Below, one piece after another: positions 16,706 through 26,646 of a DNA stretch of 64,000 bases. Position 1 is the first letter of the stretch. Each line of letters begins with the position of its first letter. Position numbers and translations under genes: made by a program. Below the pieces are notes generated by a model, which was not told the origin of the DNA, did no database searches, and worked only from the letters and a program-made list of their open reading frames with translations. Origin of the DNA: Amycolatopsis camponoti (GTDB lineage Bacteria; Actinomycetota; Actinomycetes; Mycobacteriales; Pseudonocardiaceae); NCBI RefSeq assembly GCF_902497555.1, contig NZ_CABVGP010000004.1, forward strand, positions 1 to 64,000. The letters are read 5' to 3'.

Positions 16706-16806
16706 CCCGTGGGCCGGGACCCGGAGGCGCTATCTTGGCCGCGCTCGACAGTGGTGGGCCCGTGCCGGGAACGGTCCGGCGGGGGAGGGAACACAGGGAG
16801 GCAGTG

Positions 16807-18042
<1,236 letters not shown>

Positions 18043-18073
18043 GTGTGTCGCGGTACGACCGCTGCCTGCCCGC

Positions 18074-18907
18074 TCAGGTGGCGGTCGTCCGGTGGGCGGC
18101 CGCGTAGTGCGCGGTGCCGATCGCCCCGGCGACCGCCAGGACGAATCCCGCGACGGCCGCGGTGGTGAAGCCGGCGCGGACGCGGTCGTCCAGCACCACC
18201 ACCCCGATGAGCGAGGACACCGCCGTGTTGGTGGTGAACATGATGGCGGTGACCGCGGTCGCCCGGCCGCGTTGCAGGGCCATCGCGAACACCACCGCGG
18301 CGGCGAGCCCGTTGGCGATCATCGCCCAGATCGCCGGCTCCAGGGCCAGGCGCCAAACCGGCCCGGAGGCGTCGAGCGTCCGCGCCGAGACCCCGACGGC
18401 GCTGAACCCCAGCCCGGCGCAGAACCCGAGCACGATCGGCGACCAGCGGCCGGTACTGCGCTGGGCGGTGAACGCGATCGCCGCGATCACGACCGCGACG
18501 CCCACCAGCAGCAGCTTCCAGCCGTAGGACAGCGGCTGCGCCGGACCCGGATCGGCGGACAGCCCGAGCAGGACGAGCCCGGTGGCGCCGACGCCCAGCG
18601 CGGCCCACCCGGCCCCGGCCAGCCGGACGCCGAGGATCGCGGAGATGGTCGCGGTCACCCCGACGCTGAACGCGAGCACCGACTGGACCAGGAACAGCGG
18701 CAGCCGGTGCAGCGCGGCGGCGGCGAAGACGAACCCGAGCAGGTCCACCCCGACCCCGAGGAAGTACAACGGCTGCCGACGCAGCGCGACCAGATCCTGC
18801 GGCGAGCCACCGAAGGCACCGGCCCGCCGCACCCCGGCGGACTCCAGGATGGAGCCACCACCCGAGGCGATGGCGGCGAGTACGGCGAGGACGTATCCGA
18901 GGATCAC
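18074..18907 (-). CDS. DMT/EamA-like membrane protein
   Basis: The 277-residue protein has nine or ten short hydrophobic helices and two internally similar halves, with 'AALHRLPLFLVQSVLAFSVGVTATISAILGVRL' in the first and 'TNTAVSSLIGVVVLDDRVRAGF' in the second, which is the drug/metabolite transporter layout. A related protein forms the N-terminal part of the fusion at 60949-62937. The start is GTG (18907-18905). It converges on the monooxygenase gene. The substrate cannot be told. Confidence 0.8.
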   Translation of the reverse strand: MILGYVLAVLAAIASGGGSILESAGVRRAGAFGGSPQDLVALRRQPLYFLGVGVDLLGFVFAAAALHRLPLFLVQSVLAFSVGVTATISAILGVRLAGAGWAALGVGATGLVLLGLSADPGPAQPLSYGWKLLLVGVAVVIAAIAFTAQRSTGRWSPIVLGFCAGLGFSAVGVSARTLDASGPVWRLALEPAIWAMIANGLAAAVVFAMALQRGRATAVTAIMFTTNTAVSSLIGVVVLDDRVRAGFTTAAVAGFVLAVAGAIGTAHYAAAHRTTAT

Positions 18908-19059
18908 GGTCTGAGTCTGTCAGCCCGCTCCCGGGCCCGGGCAGCTGACCACCAGCCGCGGGTACCGGCCGGGCCGCGCTTGACTCACGTCCGGTGCCGC
19001 TGCGCGGCCGTGAGACCGGCTCCACCGGATGCGCCGGCGACGACGACCTCACCCGGCGG

Positions 19060-19527
19060 CTACAGCTTCGCCCAGTCCGTGACGACCGTGCGCCCCGACT
19101 TGGTGCGCAGGCGGAGCCGGAACCTCTTGGCGGGCTTGGGTCTGATCACGAACCAGCCGACGGCGTCGACCGGCACCGTGGCGGGCGTCCTGCCGGGCGG
19201 ACGGGCCTCGATGTCGAGCTCGGCCGGCTGCGGAGGCACGACCTGCCCGTTCAACGCGTCCGGGCCGACCTCGAGCTCGATCGTGAACTCGCGGCTGGAA
19301 AAGGTCAGTGCGCGAAGCGGCGTGGCTTCGGCGCGGACGCCCGCCGCTTCGGCGGCGGTGGCCGAGTCGTAGGAGAGGGTGGCGATCTCGGCGTCGATGT
19401 CGCGCCACAGGAACGCCGACTTTCCGGCGTCGACGAACCGCCGTGGCACTTCTTCGGCGGTCCGCAACGCCTCGCCCAGTTCGGCGAGCAGTTCCTCGTC
19501 GCTGCTCCAGAAGTCCGCCACAGTCAT
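19060..19527 (-). CDS. Unknown protein coupled to a sigma factor and subtilase
   Basis: A 155-residue soluble protein, starting MTVADFWSSDEELLAELGEAL, helical at first and then mostly beta ('FTIELEVGPDALNGQVVPPQPAELDIEA', 'GWFVIRPKPAKRFRLRLRT'). I do not recognise the family. Its ATG overlaps the stop of the sigma factor gene (ATGA, 19524-19527), so it is the third gene of a tightly coupled subtilase-sigma-unknown operon. The C-terminal half looks like a small beta-sandwich. An anti-sigma or adaptor role is possible but unsupported. Confidence 0.8.
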   Translation of the reverse strand: MTVADFWSSDEELLAELGEALRTAEEVPRRFVDAGKSAFLWRDIDAEIATLSYDSATAAEAAGVRAEATPLRALTFSSREFTIELEVGPDALNGQVVPPQPAELDIEARPPGRTPATVPVDAVGWFVIRPKPAKRFRLRLRTKSGRTVVTDWAKL

Positions 19528-20099
19528 CACCCATTCCCGGGATCGACGAACGGCGCCATCGCCTGGCTGTGCCGGAGCGCGGCGATGCACCGCATGCGGG
19601 TGGGGCCGATCCCGCCGACCGGCAGTTCGAGCTTCTCCGAGATTTCGGCGTAGGGCGGCGGTGGATCGGTGAACAGCAGCGCGAGGAGCCGACGGCACCG
19701 TTCCGGCAGCTCGGCGAACGCCCGGCGCAGCGCGGCGAACCGCTCCTGCCTGAGCAGCTCGGCGTCCGCTTCCGCGGCGGACTCGTCGACGAACCGGTCG
19801 TCGTCGATCGGGGTGTGCGAGTGCCGCTCTCGCAGAACCCGCAGGCATTCTCGCCGGGTCACGGTCGCCAGCCAGCCGGGCAGCGCGGCAGGCTCGCGGA
19901 GGTTTCGCAAACCCTCGACGAGCCGGAGCCAGACGGCGGCCCCGGCGTCGTCGATGTCGGCGGGAGAGAGCCGGTAGCGACGGCAGATCGACCACACCAG
20001 CGGCGCGTACCGCTCGACGAGCTGGTTCCAAGCCTGCCGGTCGCCGTCCCGCGCCTGCTTCACCAACGCGATCACCAACGGATCATCCCGCATGACCAC
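19527..20099 (-). CDS. Sigma-70 family factor (ECF-like)
   Basis: The 190-residue protein has region 2 ('ARDGDRQAWNQLVERYAPLVWSICRRYRLSPADIDDAGAAV') and region 4 ('LPERCRRLLALLF', then 'YAEISEKLELPVGGIGPTRMRCIAAL'), so it belongs to the extracytoplasmic-function class. It lies 3 bases after the subtilase gene and overlaps the following gene by one base of the stop. No zinc-finger anti-sigma is adjacent. It may direct transcription of this operon and the divergent CHAT gene. The start is GTG at 20099; ATG at 20093 is equally possible. Confidence 0.9.
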   Translation of the reverse strand: MVMRDDPLVIALVKQARDGDRQAWNQLVERYAPLVWSICRRYRLSPADIDDAGAAVWLRLVEGLRNLREPAALPGWLATVTRRECLRVLRERHSHTPIDDDRFVDESAAEADAELLRQERFAALRRAFAELPERCRRLLALLFTDPPPPYAEISEKLELPVGGIGPTRMRCIAALRHSQAMAPFVDPGNG

Positions 20100-20102
20100 T
20101 GC

Positions 20103-21269
20103 TCAGAAAGGTGAGTCGTAGGTGACGGTCAGGGGCTCCTCGCGATCCTCGAGCAGTTCTTTCAGCTTCGCCGCCGCGGTCGCCTTGGGATCGGTCTGCA
20201 GGCGCTGCGCGATCTTGCCGGTCACGCCGGCGGCGGCGAAGGAGGTGCCGCTCCACGTAGCGAAACCCCGGCGGTTCACCACTTCGGAATCGGACAGCCG
20301 GACCGGCTGGTCGAGGTAGTAGGTGTCCACCTCCAGCCCTACGGTGTTCACGTCGACCCACGGCTCTTTCATGCTGAACTTCGCGCCCGTGGCGCCGACC
20401 GCAATGACGCCGGTCATCGCGGCGGGCCAGATCTGCCGCGGTGGTCGTGCGATGTGGCCCAGGTTGCCGGCGGCGGCGACGATCAGGAGATCCGGGTCGG
20501 CCGCCCTCAGCACGTCAATGGCACGACGCATGGCGAGCGGCGGTTCGCCGTCTTCGGTCGGTGTGCCGAACGACAAGTTGAGCACCCTGATGCCGGAACC
20601 GGCGAATGCCGCCATCTTCCGCGCGGTTTCCCAGGACGTGCCTTCACCGGTCCGGTCGCTCAGCCCGGCCTTGACGGTGATCCGGGCGTCGGGTGCGCAT
20701 TGCCAGATCCGCCCGGCCACCGCGGTGGCGTGTCCGCTCCAGAGCGAATAGACGCCCTTGCGATCGGGCGTGGCGTACTGATCGCTGTCGATGCGGTCCT
20801 CGGGGAAATCCGGGTGCCGGTACAGGGGAGTGTCCACGACACCCACGAGAACCCGGTCTTCGGGTTCCACCGGGTGCGCGCTGGTCGGCCTCTTGATCGG
20901 TACTCCGATGCCCGGGTCGCCGACGCCCTTGTGCTGCGGATATCCGATCAGCGTGTCGCGGTTCTTGCCGAGCAGGGGAACGACTCCGTTTTCGGCCGCG
21001 AGCTGGTTGCGGACTTCGTAGAGCAGCACGTCGAGCTCCGTGAATTCGCGACGCCTGCGCCGCTCGAGCGCCGAAATCTCGCTCCAATACCGCTTCCGGG
21101 TCGTCACCGCGAATTCCGTGAGCCCGCCAAGATCCTTGATCAGAGCGAGATCCAATACGGTGTCGATCTCGGGTTGGGTGGTTCCCGCCCAAACTTTGAG
21201 CTGCTTGAGTTTGTTTTTGACGACGTCGAGATGGCGGGAATCGACGATCAGCTCGTTCGGTGCGGTCAT
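20103..21269 (-). CDS. Intracellular S8-family serine peptidase (subtilase)
   Basis: This 388-residue protein has no signal peptide. An N-terminal helical region (1-135) precedes the protease domain with catalytic Asp146 (GVVDT), His180 (SGHATAVAG), oxyanion Asn269 (AAAGN) and Ser343 (GTSFAAA). All four residues are present, so it should be active, in the cytoplasm. GGAAGG precedes the ATG at 21269; a longer open frame upstream is antisense to the CHAT gene. It is divergent from the CHAT protease, 103 bases apart, so two protease types share one control region. Confidence 0.93.
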   Translation of the reverse strand: MTAPNELIVDSRHLDVVKNKLKQLKVWAGTTQPEIDTVLDLALIKDLGGLTEFAVTTRKRYWSEISALERRRRREFTELDVLLYEVRNQLAAENGVVPLLGKNRDTLIGYPQHKGVGDPGIGVPIKRPTSAHPVEPEDRVLVGVVDTPLYRHPDFPEDRIDSDQYATPDRKGVYSLWSGHATAVAGRIWQCAPDARITVKAGLSDRTGEGTSWETARKMAAFAGSGIRVLNLSFGTPTEDGEPPLAMRRAIDVLRAADPDLLIVAAAGNLGHIARPPRQIWPAAMTGVIAVGATGAKFSMKEPWVDVNTVGLEVDTYYLDQPVRLSDSEVVNRRGFATWSGTSFAAAGVTGKIAQRLQTDPKATAAAKLKELLEDREEPLTVTYDSPF

Positions 21270-21337
21270 GATCTGCCTTCCGGTTGGGTTCGGCTGTCGC
21301 CAGGCGGAGGCCGTCTTCATTCGTTTGATTCCAACAT

Positions 21338-21370
21338 CGGAAAAAAGGTTCCGGGTACCGCCAAGGCGGT
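21338..21370. promoter_or_regulatory. Palindromes in the subtilase/CHAT divergent control region
   Basis: CGGAA-N6-TTCCG (21338-21353) is a possible operator. ACCGCC-AA-GGCGGT (21357-21370) is a hairpin that contains AAGGCGG, the ribosome binding site of the CHAT gene at 21373, so folding could hide it. On the minus strand, GGAACC within this region resembles the -35 of ECF sigma promoters. Confidence 0.45.
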
Positions 21371-21372
21371 TC

Positions 21373-24006
21373 ATGCTTTCAGGCATGAAACCGACACCGG
21401 TGCTGGCGCAGGCGCACGAGGCGTTGCGGCGCGCTGACGTCGACGCCGGCCGCGCCGCGCCGGAGGCGCAGCGAGCTGTGCGCCGGGCACTGGCCGAGAA
21501 GGACGATGTCGCGGCCTCGGTCGCCGAACGGGCGTGGGGACGCGCGCTGCTGCAAACCGGCGACGTCGACAACGCCATTCGCCATCTTCGCCATTCTGTG
21601 GAACTCGCCGAGACCACCGGCTCATCGGAACTCGCCGGGGAAACGCGCATCCCGCTTGCGGCGGCCTTGCTCCAGCGCGGCAAGCCCGACGATGCGCTGC
21701 GGAACATCGACGACGCCGTGCGGATACTCGACGGCGCCGGCAAGGCGAGGGCGCGAGCCCAGCGGGCCGACTTGCTCCACCAGATCGGCCGGCTCGACCT
21801 CGCCCAGGCCGAGTACGACTCGGCGGTTCCGCTCCTGCGTCGTGCGGCCGACCTGCTCAACCTGCAACGCACGCTGGTCAACCGAGGCATCCTGCACACC
21901 GAGCGGCACGTCTTCGCGGCCGCCGAGGCCGACCTGACCGAGGCCGGCGAGCTGGCCCGGCGGCTCGGCCGGCGGCTGGCCGTCGGGATCATCGCCGAGA
22001 ACCTAGGCTTCCTCGAAACGATGCGTGGCGACGTGCCCGCGGCGCTGGCGCACCTCAGCCGGGCCGAAGACGCGATCGGCGCACTCGGAGGCCAGCTCGG
22101 CCCGGTCTTTTCCGACCAGGCCGAACTGCTGCTGTCCGTGGGGGCGCGGAGCGAGGCGGCCGAAGCGGCGCAGCGGGCGGTCGCCGCGTTCAAGCGTGAA
22201 CGGCGCCGGCTGCTCGTTCCCGGCGCACGGCTGTTGCTCGCCCAAGCCGCGGCTCTCGGCGGCGATTGGACGAACGCTCTCGGACACGCGCAGCGAGCAC
22301 ATCGGGAGTTCGTCGCCCAGCAACGCGAAGAGTGGGCCGCGCTCGCGCAACTGGTCGTGCTGAAGGCCCAGCTCGCGTCGTCGCGGCGTACGCGGATCTC
22401 GAGCGAGCAGGTCGAGAGCATGGTCGCCACGCTGACTTCGGCCAGCTGGCCCGCCGCGGCGCTCGAGGCGCACCTGGCCGCCGCGCGGTTGGCGCTCGCC
22501 CGAGGGGAGCGGGAGCGGGGCCGGGCACACCTGCGGCAGGCCGGTGCGGCGTCCAGGCATGGTCCGGCCGCCTTACGGGCCCGCGGCTGGTTCGCGAGGG
22601 CGACGCTGGCATGGGACACCGGAAATCTGCAGGCCAGCAGCCGTGCCGTGCGGGCCGGACTGCGGATTCTCGACGAACACGCCGCCGCACTCGGCGCGAC
22701 CGATCTGCGCGCGCGTTCGGCGGCGCACCGCAGCGAGCTCAGCGAGCTCGGGCTGAAGCTCGCGCTGCGGTCCGGCAAGCCCGCGCAGGTCTTCGAGTGG
22801 GCCGAACGGGGCAGGGCCAGCAGGCTCGCGCACCGCCCGGTGCGCCCACCCGACGACCCCGAGCTCGCGGTCCTGCTCGCCGAACTGCGCGCCACCGTGG
22901 CCGAAATCGACCGAGCCGGGCACAGTGCGCCGAAGCTGCGGAGCCGGCAGTCCGCGCTGGAACGCCGGATCCGGGACCGGACGCGGCTCTACCCCGGCGA
23001 CGGCGCCCACCGCCCGGTGACGCCGGTCAAGCTGGCCGAACTCGAGCTCGGCGATCGCGCGCTGGTCGAATTCGTCCAGCTGAACGGGGCTCTGCACGCG
23101 CTGAGCCTGGTCGACGGGCGGTTGCGGCTCCGCGCGCTGGGAGCGGCCGAGAGCGTCGCCGGACTGGTCGAGCGCTTGGCGTTCGCGCTGCGCCGCCTCG
23201 CTCAGCGCACCGGCGTCACACGGTCCCGCGAAGCGGCGCTGATGCTGCTGGAGCAGGCCGCCGAGGCACTGGACCGGTTCTTGTTCTCCGGGATACCGGA
23301 GATCGGCGAGCGCCCCCTCGTGCTGGTCCCGACGGGCTCGCTGCACAGCGTGCCGTGGTCGGTGTTGCCGTCCTGCGCGGGCCGCCCGGTCACGGTTTCG
23401 CCCTCGGCCACACTGTGGCATTCCGCCGCCGCGCGACGCGACGGTGCGCTCGGCCGGGTCGCGGTCGCCGCGGGGCCGGGTCTCGCGGGTGCGCGCGACG
23501 AAGCCCGGGCGGTGGCCGCCTTGCACGGCGTCACACCGCTTGTGGACGACGCGGCCACCGTCGAGGCGGTGCTGGATGCGGTGGCCACCGCCGACGTGGT
23601 GCACCTGGCCGCGCACGGCCGGCTCGCGGTCGACCAGCCACTGTTTTCCGACTTGCGGCTGCACGACGGTCCGCTCGTCGTCCACGACCTGGAACGTCTC
23701 GAGCGGGTGCCGCGGACCGTCGTACTGGCGTCCTGCGACAGCGGGCGGTCCGTGGTGTGCACGGGTGACGAGCTCCTCGGCCTCAGCGCGGCGTTCATGG
23801 CGTCGGGAACGGTGCAGCTCATCGCATCCGTCGTGCCGGTGCCCGATGCGGAGACGTTGCCGTTGATGGTCGAATTCCACCGTGCGCTGGCGGCCGGGAA
23901 TTCACCGGCGGCCGCACTGGCCGACGCCCAGAAATCATTGCGTGGCAGCGGTCTGGAGGCGCTCGTCGCCGCCGCGGGGTTCGGCTGCTTCGGCGCCGGG
24001 CATTGA
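21373..24006 (+). CDS. TPR-CHAT protein (caspase-like protease)
   Basis: The 877-residue protein has a long helical array of tetratricopeptide-like repeats (about 10-540), a helical linker, then a C-terminal CHAT domain with the catalytic dyad His748 ('HLAAHG') and Cys788 ('VLASCDSG'). CHAT domains are relatives of caspases and separase and act as proteases in bacterial conflict systems; TPRs usually sense a partner or signal. Both catalytic residues are intact. ATG at 21373 follows AAGGCGG; ATG at 21385 is an alternative. The downstream LodA-like gene begins 88 bases after the stop, in the same direction. Confidence 0.92.
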   Translation: MLSGMKPTPVLAQAHEALRRADVDAGRAAPEAQRAVRRALAEKDDVAASVAERAWGRALLQTGDVDNAIRHLRHSVELAETTGSSELAGETRIPLAAALLQRGKPDDALRNIDDAVRILDGAGKARARAQRADLLHQIGRLDLAQAEYDSAVPLLRRAADLLNLQRTLVNRGILHTERHVFAAAEADLTEAGELARRLGRRLAVGIIAENLGFLETMRGDVPAALAHLSRAEDAIGALGGQLGPVFSDQAELLLSVGARSEAAEAAQRAVAAFKRERRRLLVPGARLLLAQAAALGGDWTNALGHAQRAHREFVAQQREEWAALAQLVVLKAQLASSRRTRISSEQVESMVATLTSASWPAAALEAHLAAARLALARGERERGRAHLRQAGAASRHGPAALRARGWFARATLAWDTGNLQASSRAVRAGLRILDEHAAALGATDLRARSAAHRSELSELGLKLALRSGKPAQVFEWAERGRASRLAHRPVRPPDDPELAVLLAELRATVAEIDRAGHSAPKLRSRQSALERRIRDRTRLYPGDGAHRPVTPVKLAELELGDRALVEFVQLNGALHALSLVDGRLRLRALGAAESVAGLVERLAFALRRLAQRTGVTRSREAALMLLEQAAEALDRFLFSGIPEIGERPLVLVPTGSLHSVPWSVLPSCAGRPVTVSPSATLWHSAAARRDGALGRVAVAAGPGLAGARDEARAVAALHGVTPLVDDAATVEAVLDAVATADVVHLAAHGRLAVDQPLFSDLRLHDGPLVVHDLERLERVPRTVVLASCDSGRSVVCTGDELLGLSAAFMASGTVQLIASVVPVPDAETLPLMVEFHRALAAGNSPAAALADAQKSLRGSGLEALVAAAGFGCFGAGH

Positions 24007-24094
24007 AACAACTGTAACGTTCATGTCCGCGTCACGACTCATGTTCGCGAAGCCGCACGGTGCGGCCCGATGATTTTCTTTCGAGGTGTACGCG

Positions 24095-25588
24095 ATGGAC
24101 ATTGCCGAGATTCGGATCCATCCCGCGATCGGCGTCGCTCGGGTCGGCAACAGTGCGAAAGAATTCTTCGTCGGTCCCGAACGGAAGTGGGATCGGAGCG
24201 CGCCGGAGGACGGAAAATACAAGACCGACGGCCGGATCAAGCGCCAGGTCGCCCGATTCCGGTTGTTCGCCTACGACCAGCACGAGGTGCCGACCGAGGT
24301 GGTGGCCGGGCCCGGCGTCGAGATCGAATGGACCGTGCACCTCGTCAACGCGAAGGCTGCGGCGCGGAAGTTCGATCCCGCCTCGACGCGCAACAGCGGC
24401 TATTCGGATGCCGAGCTCGATGACCTGGTGATCGACCCCGGACCGCGGTCCGTCGGCGGTACCGGCGAGGAGGAGTTCTTCGACGACGGGGAATTCACGC
24501 TCCGGGGACATCGGCCGGAAAAGGTCCGGCTCGGCGAGATTCGCACGGACGAGTCCGGCAGGCTGCTGGTCTTCGGCGGGCTCGGTGCCGCCAGATCTCC
24601 ATCCGGAATGCCTCTCGCGCCCACCGGCGACAGCGATGGCTGGTACGACGACATCTCCGACGGCCCGGTCACCGCCAAGGTCAAGATCGCGGGCCAGGAA
24701 CACACGGCGGCGGGCGCTTGGGTGATCGTCGCACCACCGAAGTTCGCCCCGCCGGTCATCCACGCGGTCCGGCTCTGGGACAAGATGCTCGAAGCGCTGG
24801 CTCCGCCGCCGGCATCCGCTCCGCATTCGTACGTCGAAGACATCTATCCCATCGTCCAGGCGGCCATGGACGCGGGCGGGGTCAACGCGCAGGCGCACGC
24901 CACCGAAAGGGACGGCAAGACCCGGCCGCACCACGTCTTCCAGCACCCGGTCGTCGGACCGGCCCAGGCGGTCATCGCCAGGCTCGTCGCCCAGCGCGGC
25001 GGGGCGGGGCACATGCCCAAGCTGCGATCGGACGCCGAAAAGGCCGACCTCGACCTTCCGCTGACGCCGACCCAGAAGGGCATGATCGCCAAATGGGCGC
25101 GCGGGGACGCCGGGATCGAACCCGAGTGGAACGCCGATTGGTTCGACGGGCCACGGGTGTCCGACCGCGTCACCCCCGACGGGATGGACAAAGCGGCGTT
25201 GGAGAACTGCGTCGGCGGCCCGCTGTGTCCCGGGTTCGAGGCCGGAGAACTCCTGCTGCGGCCCGAGCGCTACGAGCCGATCCGCCTCGCCGGCGGGCAG
25301 CCGTCCTTCCGGCTCAGCCACGGCGCGGTCGAGCCCGGTGAGGTCACCGCGAGCATGGCACTGCCGTGGCAGGCGGATGTCGAAGCCTGCGACAGCTTCT
25401 GGTGGCCTGGAGCCCGGCCCAACCAGGTCCGGGTGACGGGCTCCCCGGCCACGGCCCCGCGTGAACCCTGGAACCGCGCGTTCAACCGGCCCATGTTCGT
25501 CGCGGGTGGCTGGGCCAAGATGGGATTCGTCACCCGGCAGCAGGAGGAAGGCCTGGTCGAAACGGAAAGCGATCCGGAAAACCGATGA
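24095..25588 (+). CDS. LodA-like CTQ-dependent oxidase
   Basis: A 497-residue protein with the LodA/GoxA signature: 'IHPAIGVARVGNS' at the N-terminus and 'ALPWQADVEACDSFWWPGARP' toward the C-terminus. Cys432 and Trp473 ('GGWAKMGF') are the probable pair for the cysteine tryptophylquinone cofactor. Family members oxidise amino acids (lysine, glycine) to produce ammonia and hydrogen peroxide, which is antibacterial in Marinomonas. This one is shorter than LodA (about 730 residues). GAGGTG (24084-24089) favours ATG 24095 over GTG 24086. It overlaps its flavoprotein partner by ATGA. Substrate unknown. Confidence 0.88.
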   Translation: MDIAEIRIHPAIGVARVGNSAKEFFVGPERKWDRSAPEDGKYKTDGRIKRQVARFRLFAYDQHEVPTEVVAGPGVEIEWTVHLVNAKAAARKFDPASTRNSGYSDAELDDLVIDPGPRSVGGTGEEEFFDDGEFTLRGHRPEKVRLGEIRTDESGRLLVFGGLGAARSPSGMPLAPTGDSDGWYDDISDGPVTAKVKIAGQEHTAAGAWVIVAPPKFAPPVIHAVRLWDKMLEALAPPPASAPHSYVEDIYPIVQAAMDAGGVNAQAHATERDGKTRPHHVFQHPVVGPAQAVIARLVAQRGGAGHMPKLRSDAEKADLDLPLTPTQKGMIAKWARGDAGIEPEWNADWFDGPRVSDRVTPDGMDKAALENCVGGPLCPGFEAGELLLRPERYEPIRLAGGQPSFRLSHGAVEPGEVTASMALPWQADVEACDSFWWPGARPNQVRVTGSPATAPREPWNRAFNRPMFVAGGWAKMGFVTRQQEEGLVETESDPENR

Positions 25589-26646
25589 GGTCCCTGGACG
25601 TCGCGGTGATCGGCGGCGGGCCGGCCGGCGCGGCGATCGCTCTCCGGCTCGCGCGCCGGGGCGTCGATGTCGCGTTGTACGAACCTTCGGCTTACGACCA
25701 GGTGCGGATGGGCGAAACCTTGCCACCTTCGATCAACCCGTTGCTGCGGGAGCTGCGGATCTGGCTCGATTTCGTGGCGCTCGGCGCGCTGGTGTCTCAC
25801 GGAACCGCTGCTGCCTGGGGCGGCGACGAGGTGACGGCCCGGTCGTTTCTCTTCTGCCCCTACGGCAACGGCTGGCACGTCGAACGGGCCCGCTTCGACC
25901 GGATGATCTCGAAAGCCGCGGAAAAGAGTGGTGCGACGCTGCTCCCGGCCAGGGTGCGCCGGGTGCGCCGGGCGGTGGGCGGGTTCGACATCGACGCGGA
26001 GATCCCGGCCCGGGCGGCCGCGATCGTGGACGCCACCGGCCGGGCGGCCCGGATCTCACGCGGGCTCGGCGCCAGGCACATCCGGTCGGACAAGCTGGTC
26101 TGCGCGGCGCGGATGTTCCCGCAGCGGGCCGATGAGCTGCTTCGAGACACCTTCGTCGAGGCGGTGGAGCACGGCTGGTGGTACACGGCTCCGCTGCCGG
26201 ACGGCCAGCGGATCGTCGCCTGCTTCACCGACGCGCCGATAGCGGCGCGGATGGAACTGGGTACCCCGGAAGGGTGGGCGGCCGCGGCGGCGGCCGCGGA
26301 GCACATCGGGCCGGTCACTGCCGGTCGCGCGACAGGTCCCGTCCGGGTCGTCAGCGCGGCGGCTCATCGGCTGCACCCCTGCGCCGGACCGGGCTGGCTG
26401 GCGGCCGGCGACGCGGCGCTGGCCATGGACCCGCTTTCTTCCGGTGGCGTCACATCGGCACTGCGGATGGCGAAAGCGGCGGACGACGCTCTGCTCACCG
26501 GTCGCCGATCGCCTTATGCACAGCTGGTCGAAGGCCTGGCCGTGGACTACGCCCGGCAATACTCGGAGAGCTACGGCTGGGAAACCAGGTTCCCGTCGGC
26601 CGATTTCTGGCTGGCCCGCCGCATGCCGTCCGCGAGGTGTGGCTAG
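25585..26646 (+). CDS. LodB-like FAD-dependent maturase of the CTQ oxidase
   Basis: The 353-residue flavoprotein has the dinucleotide-binding motif 'VAVIGGGPAGAAIALRLARRG' at its start, 'HVERARFDRMI' in the middle and 'GWLAAGDAALAMDPLSSGGVTSAL' near the end, the layout of LodB and flavin-dependent halogenase-like proteins. LodB is needed to form the CTQ cofactor of LodA. The ATGA overlap with the LodA-like gene supports that pairing. It overlaps the convergent AAA+ gene by four bases at the stops, so nothing separates the two operons. Confidence 0.88.
   Translation: MRSLDVAVIGGGPAGAAIALRLARRGVDVALYEPSAYDQVRMGETLPPSINPLLRELRIWLDFVALGALVSHGTAAAWGGDEVTARSFLFCPYGNGWHVERARFDRMISKAAEKSGATLLPARVRRVRRAVGGFDIDAEIPARAAAIVDATGRAARISRGLGARHIRSDKLVCAARMFPQRADELLRDTFVEAVEHGWWYTAPLPDGQRIVACFTDAPIAARMELGTPEGWAAAAAAAEHIGPVTAGRATGPVRVVSAAAHRLHPCAGPGWLAAGDAALAMDPLSSGGVTSALRMAKAADDALLTGRRSPYAQLVEGLAVDYARQYSESYGWETRFPSADFWLARRMPSARCG

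Noticed and set aside
21270..22895. Long N-terminal extension of the subtilase frame
   Set aside because: It is antisense to the CHAT gene, Ser/Arg-rich without pattern, and the ATG at 21269 has a good ribosome binding site.
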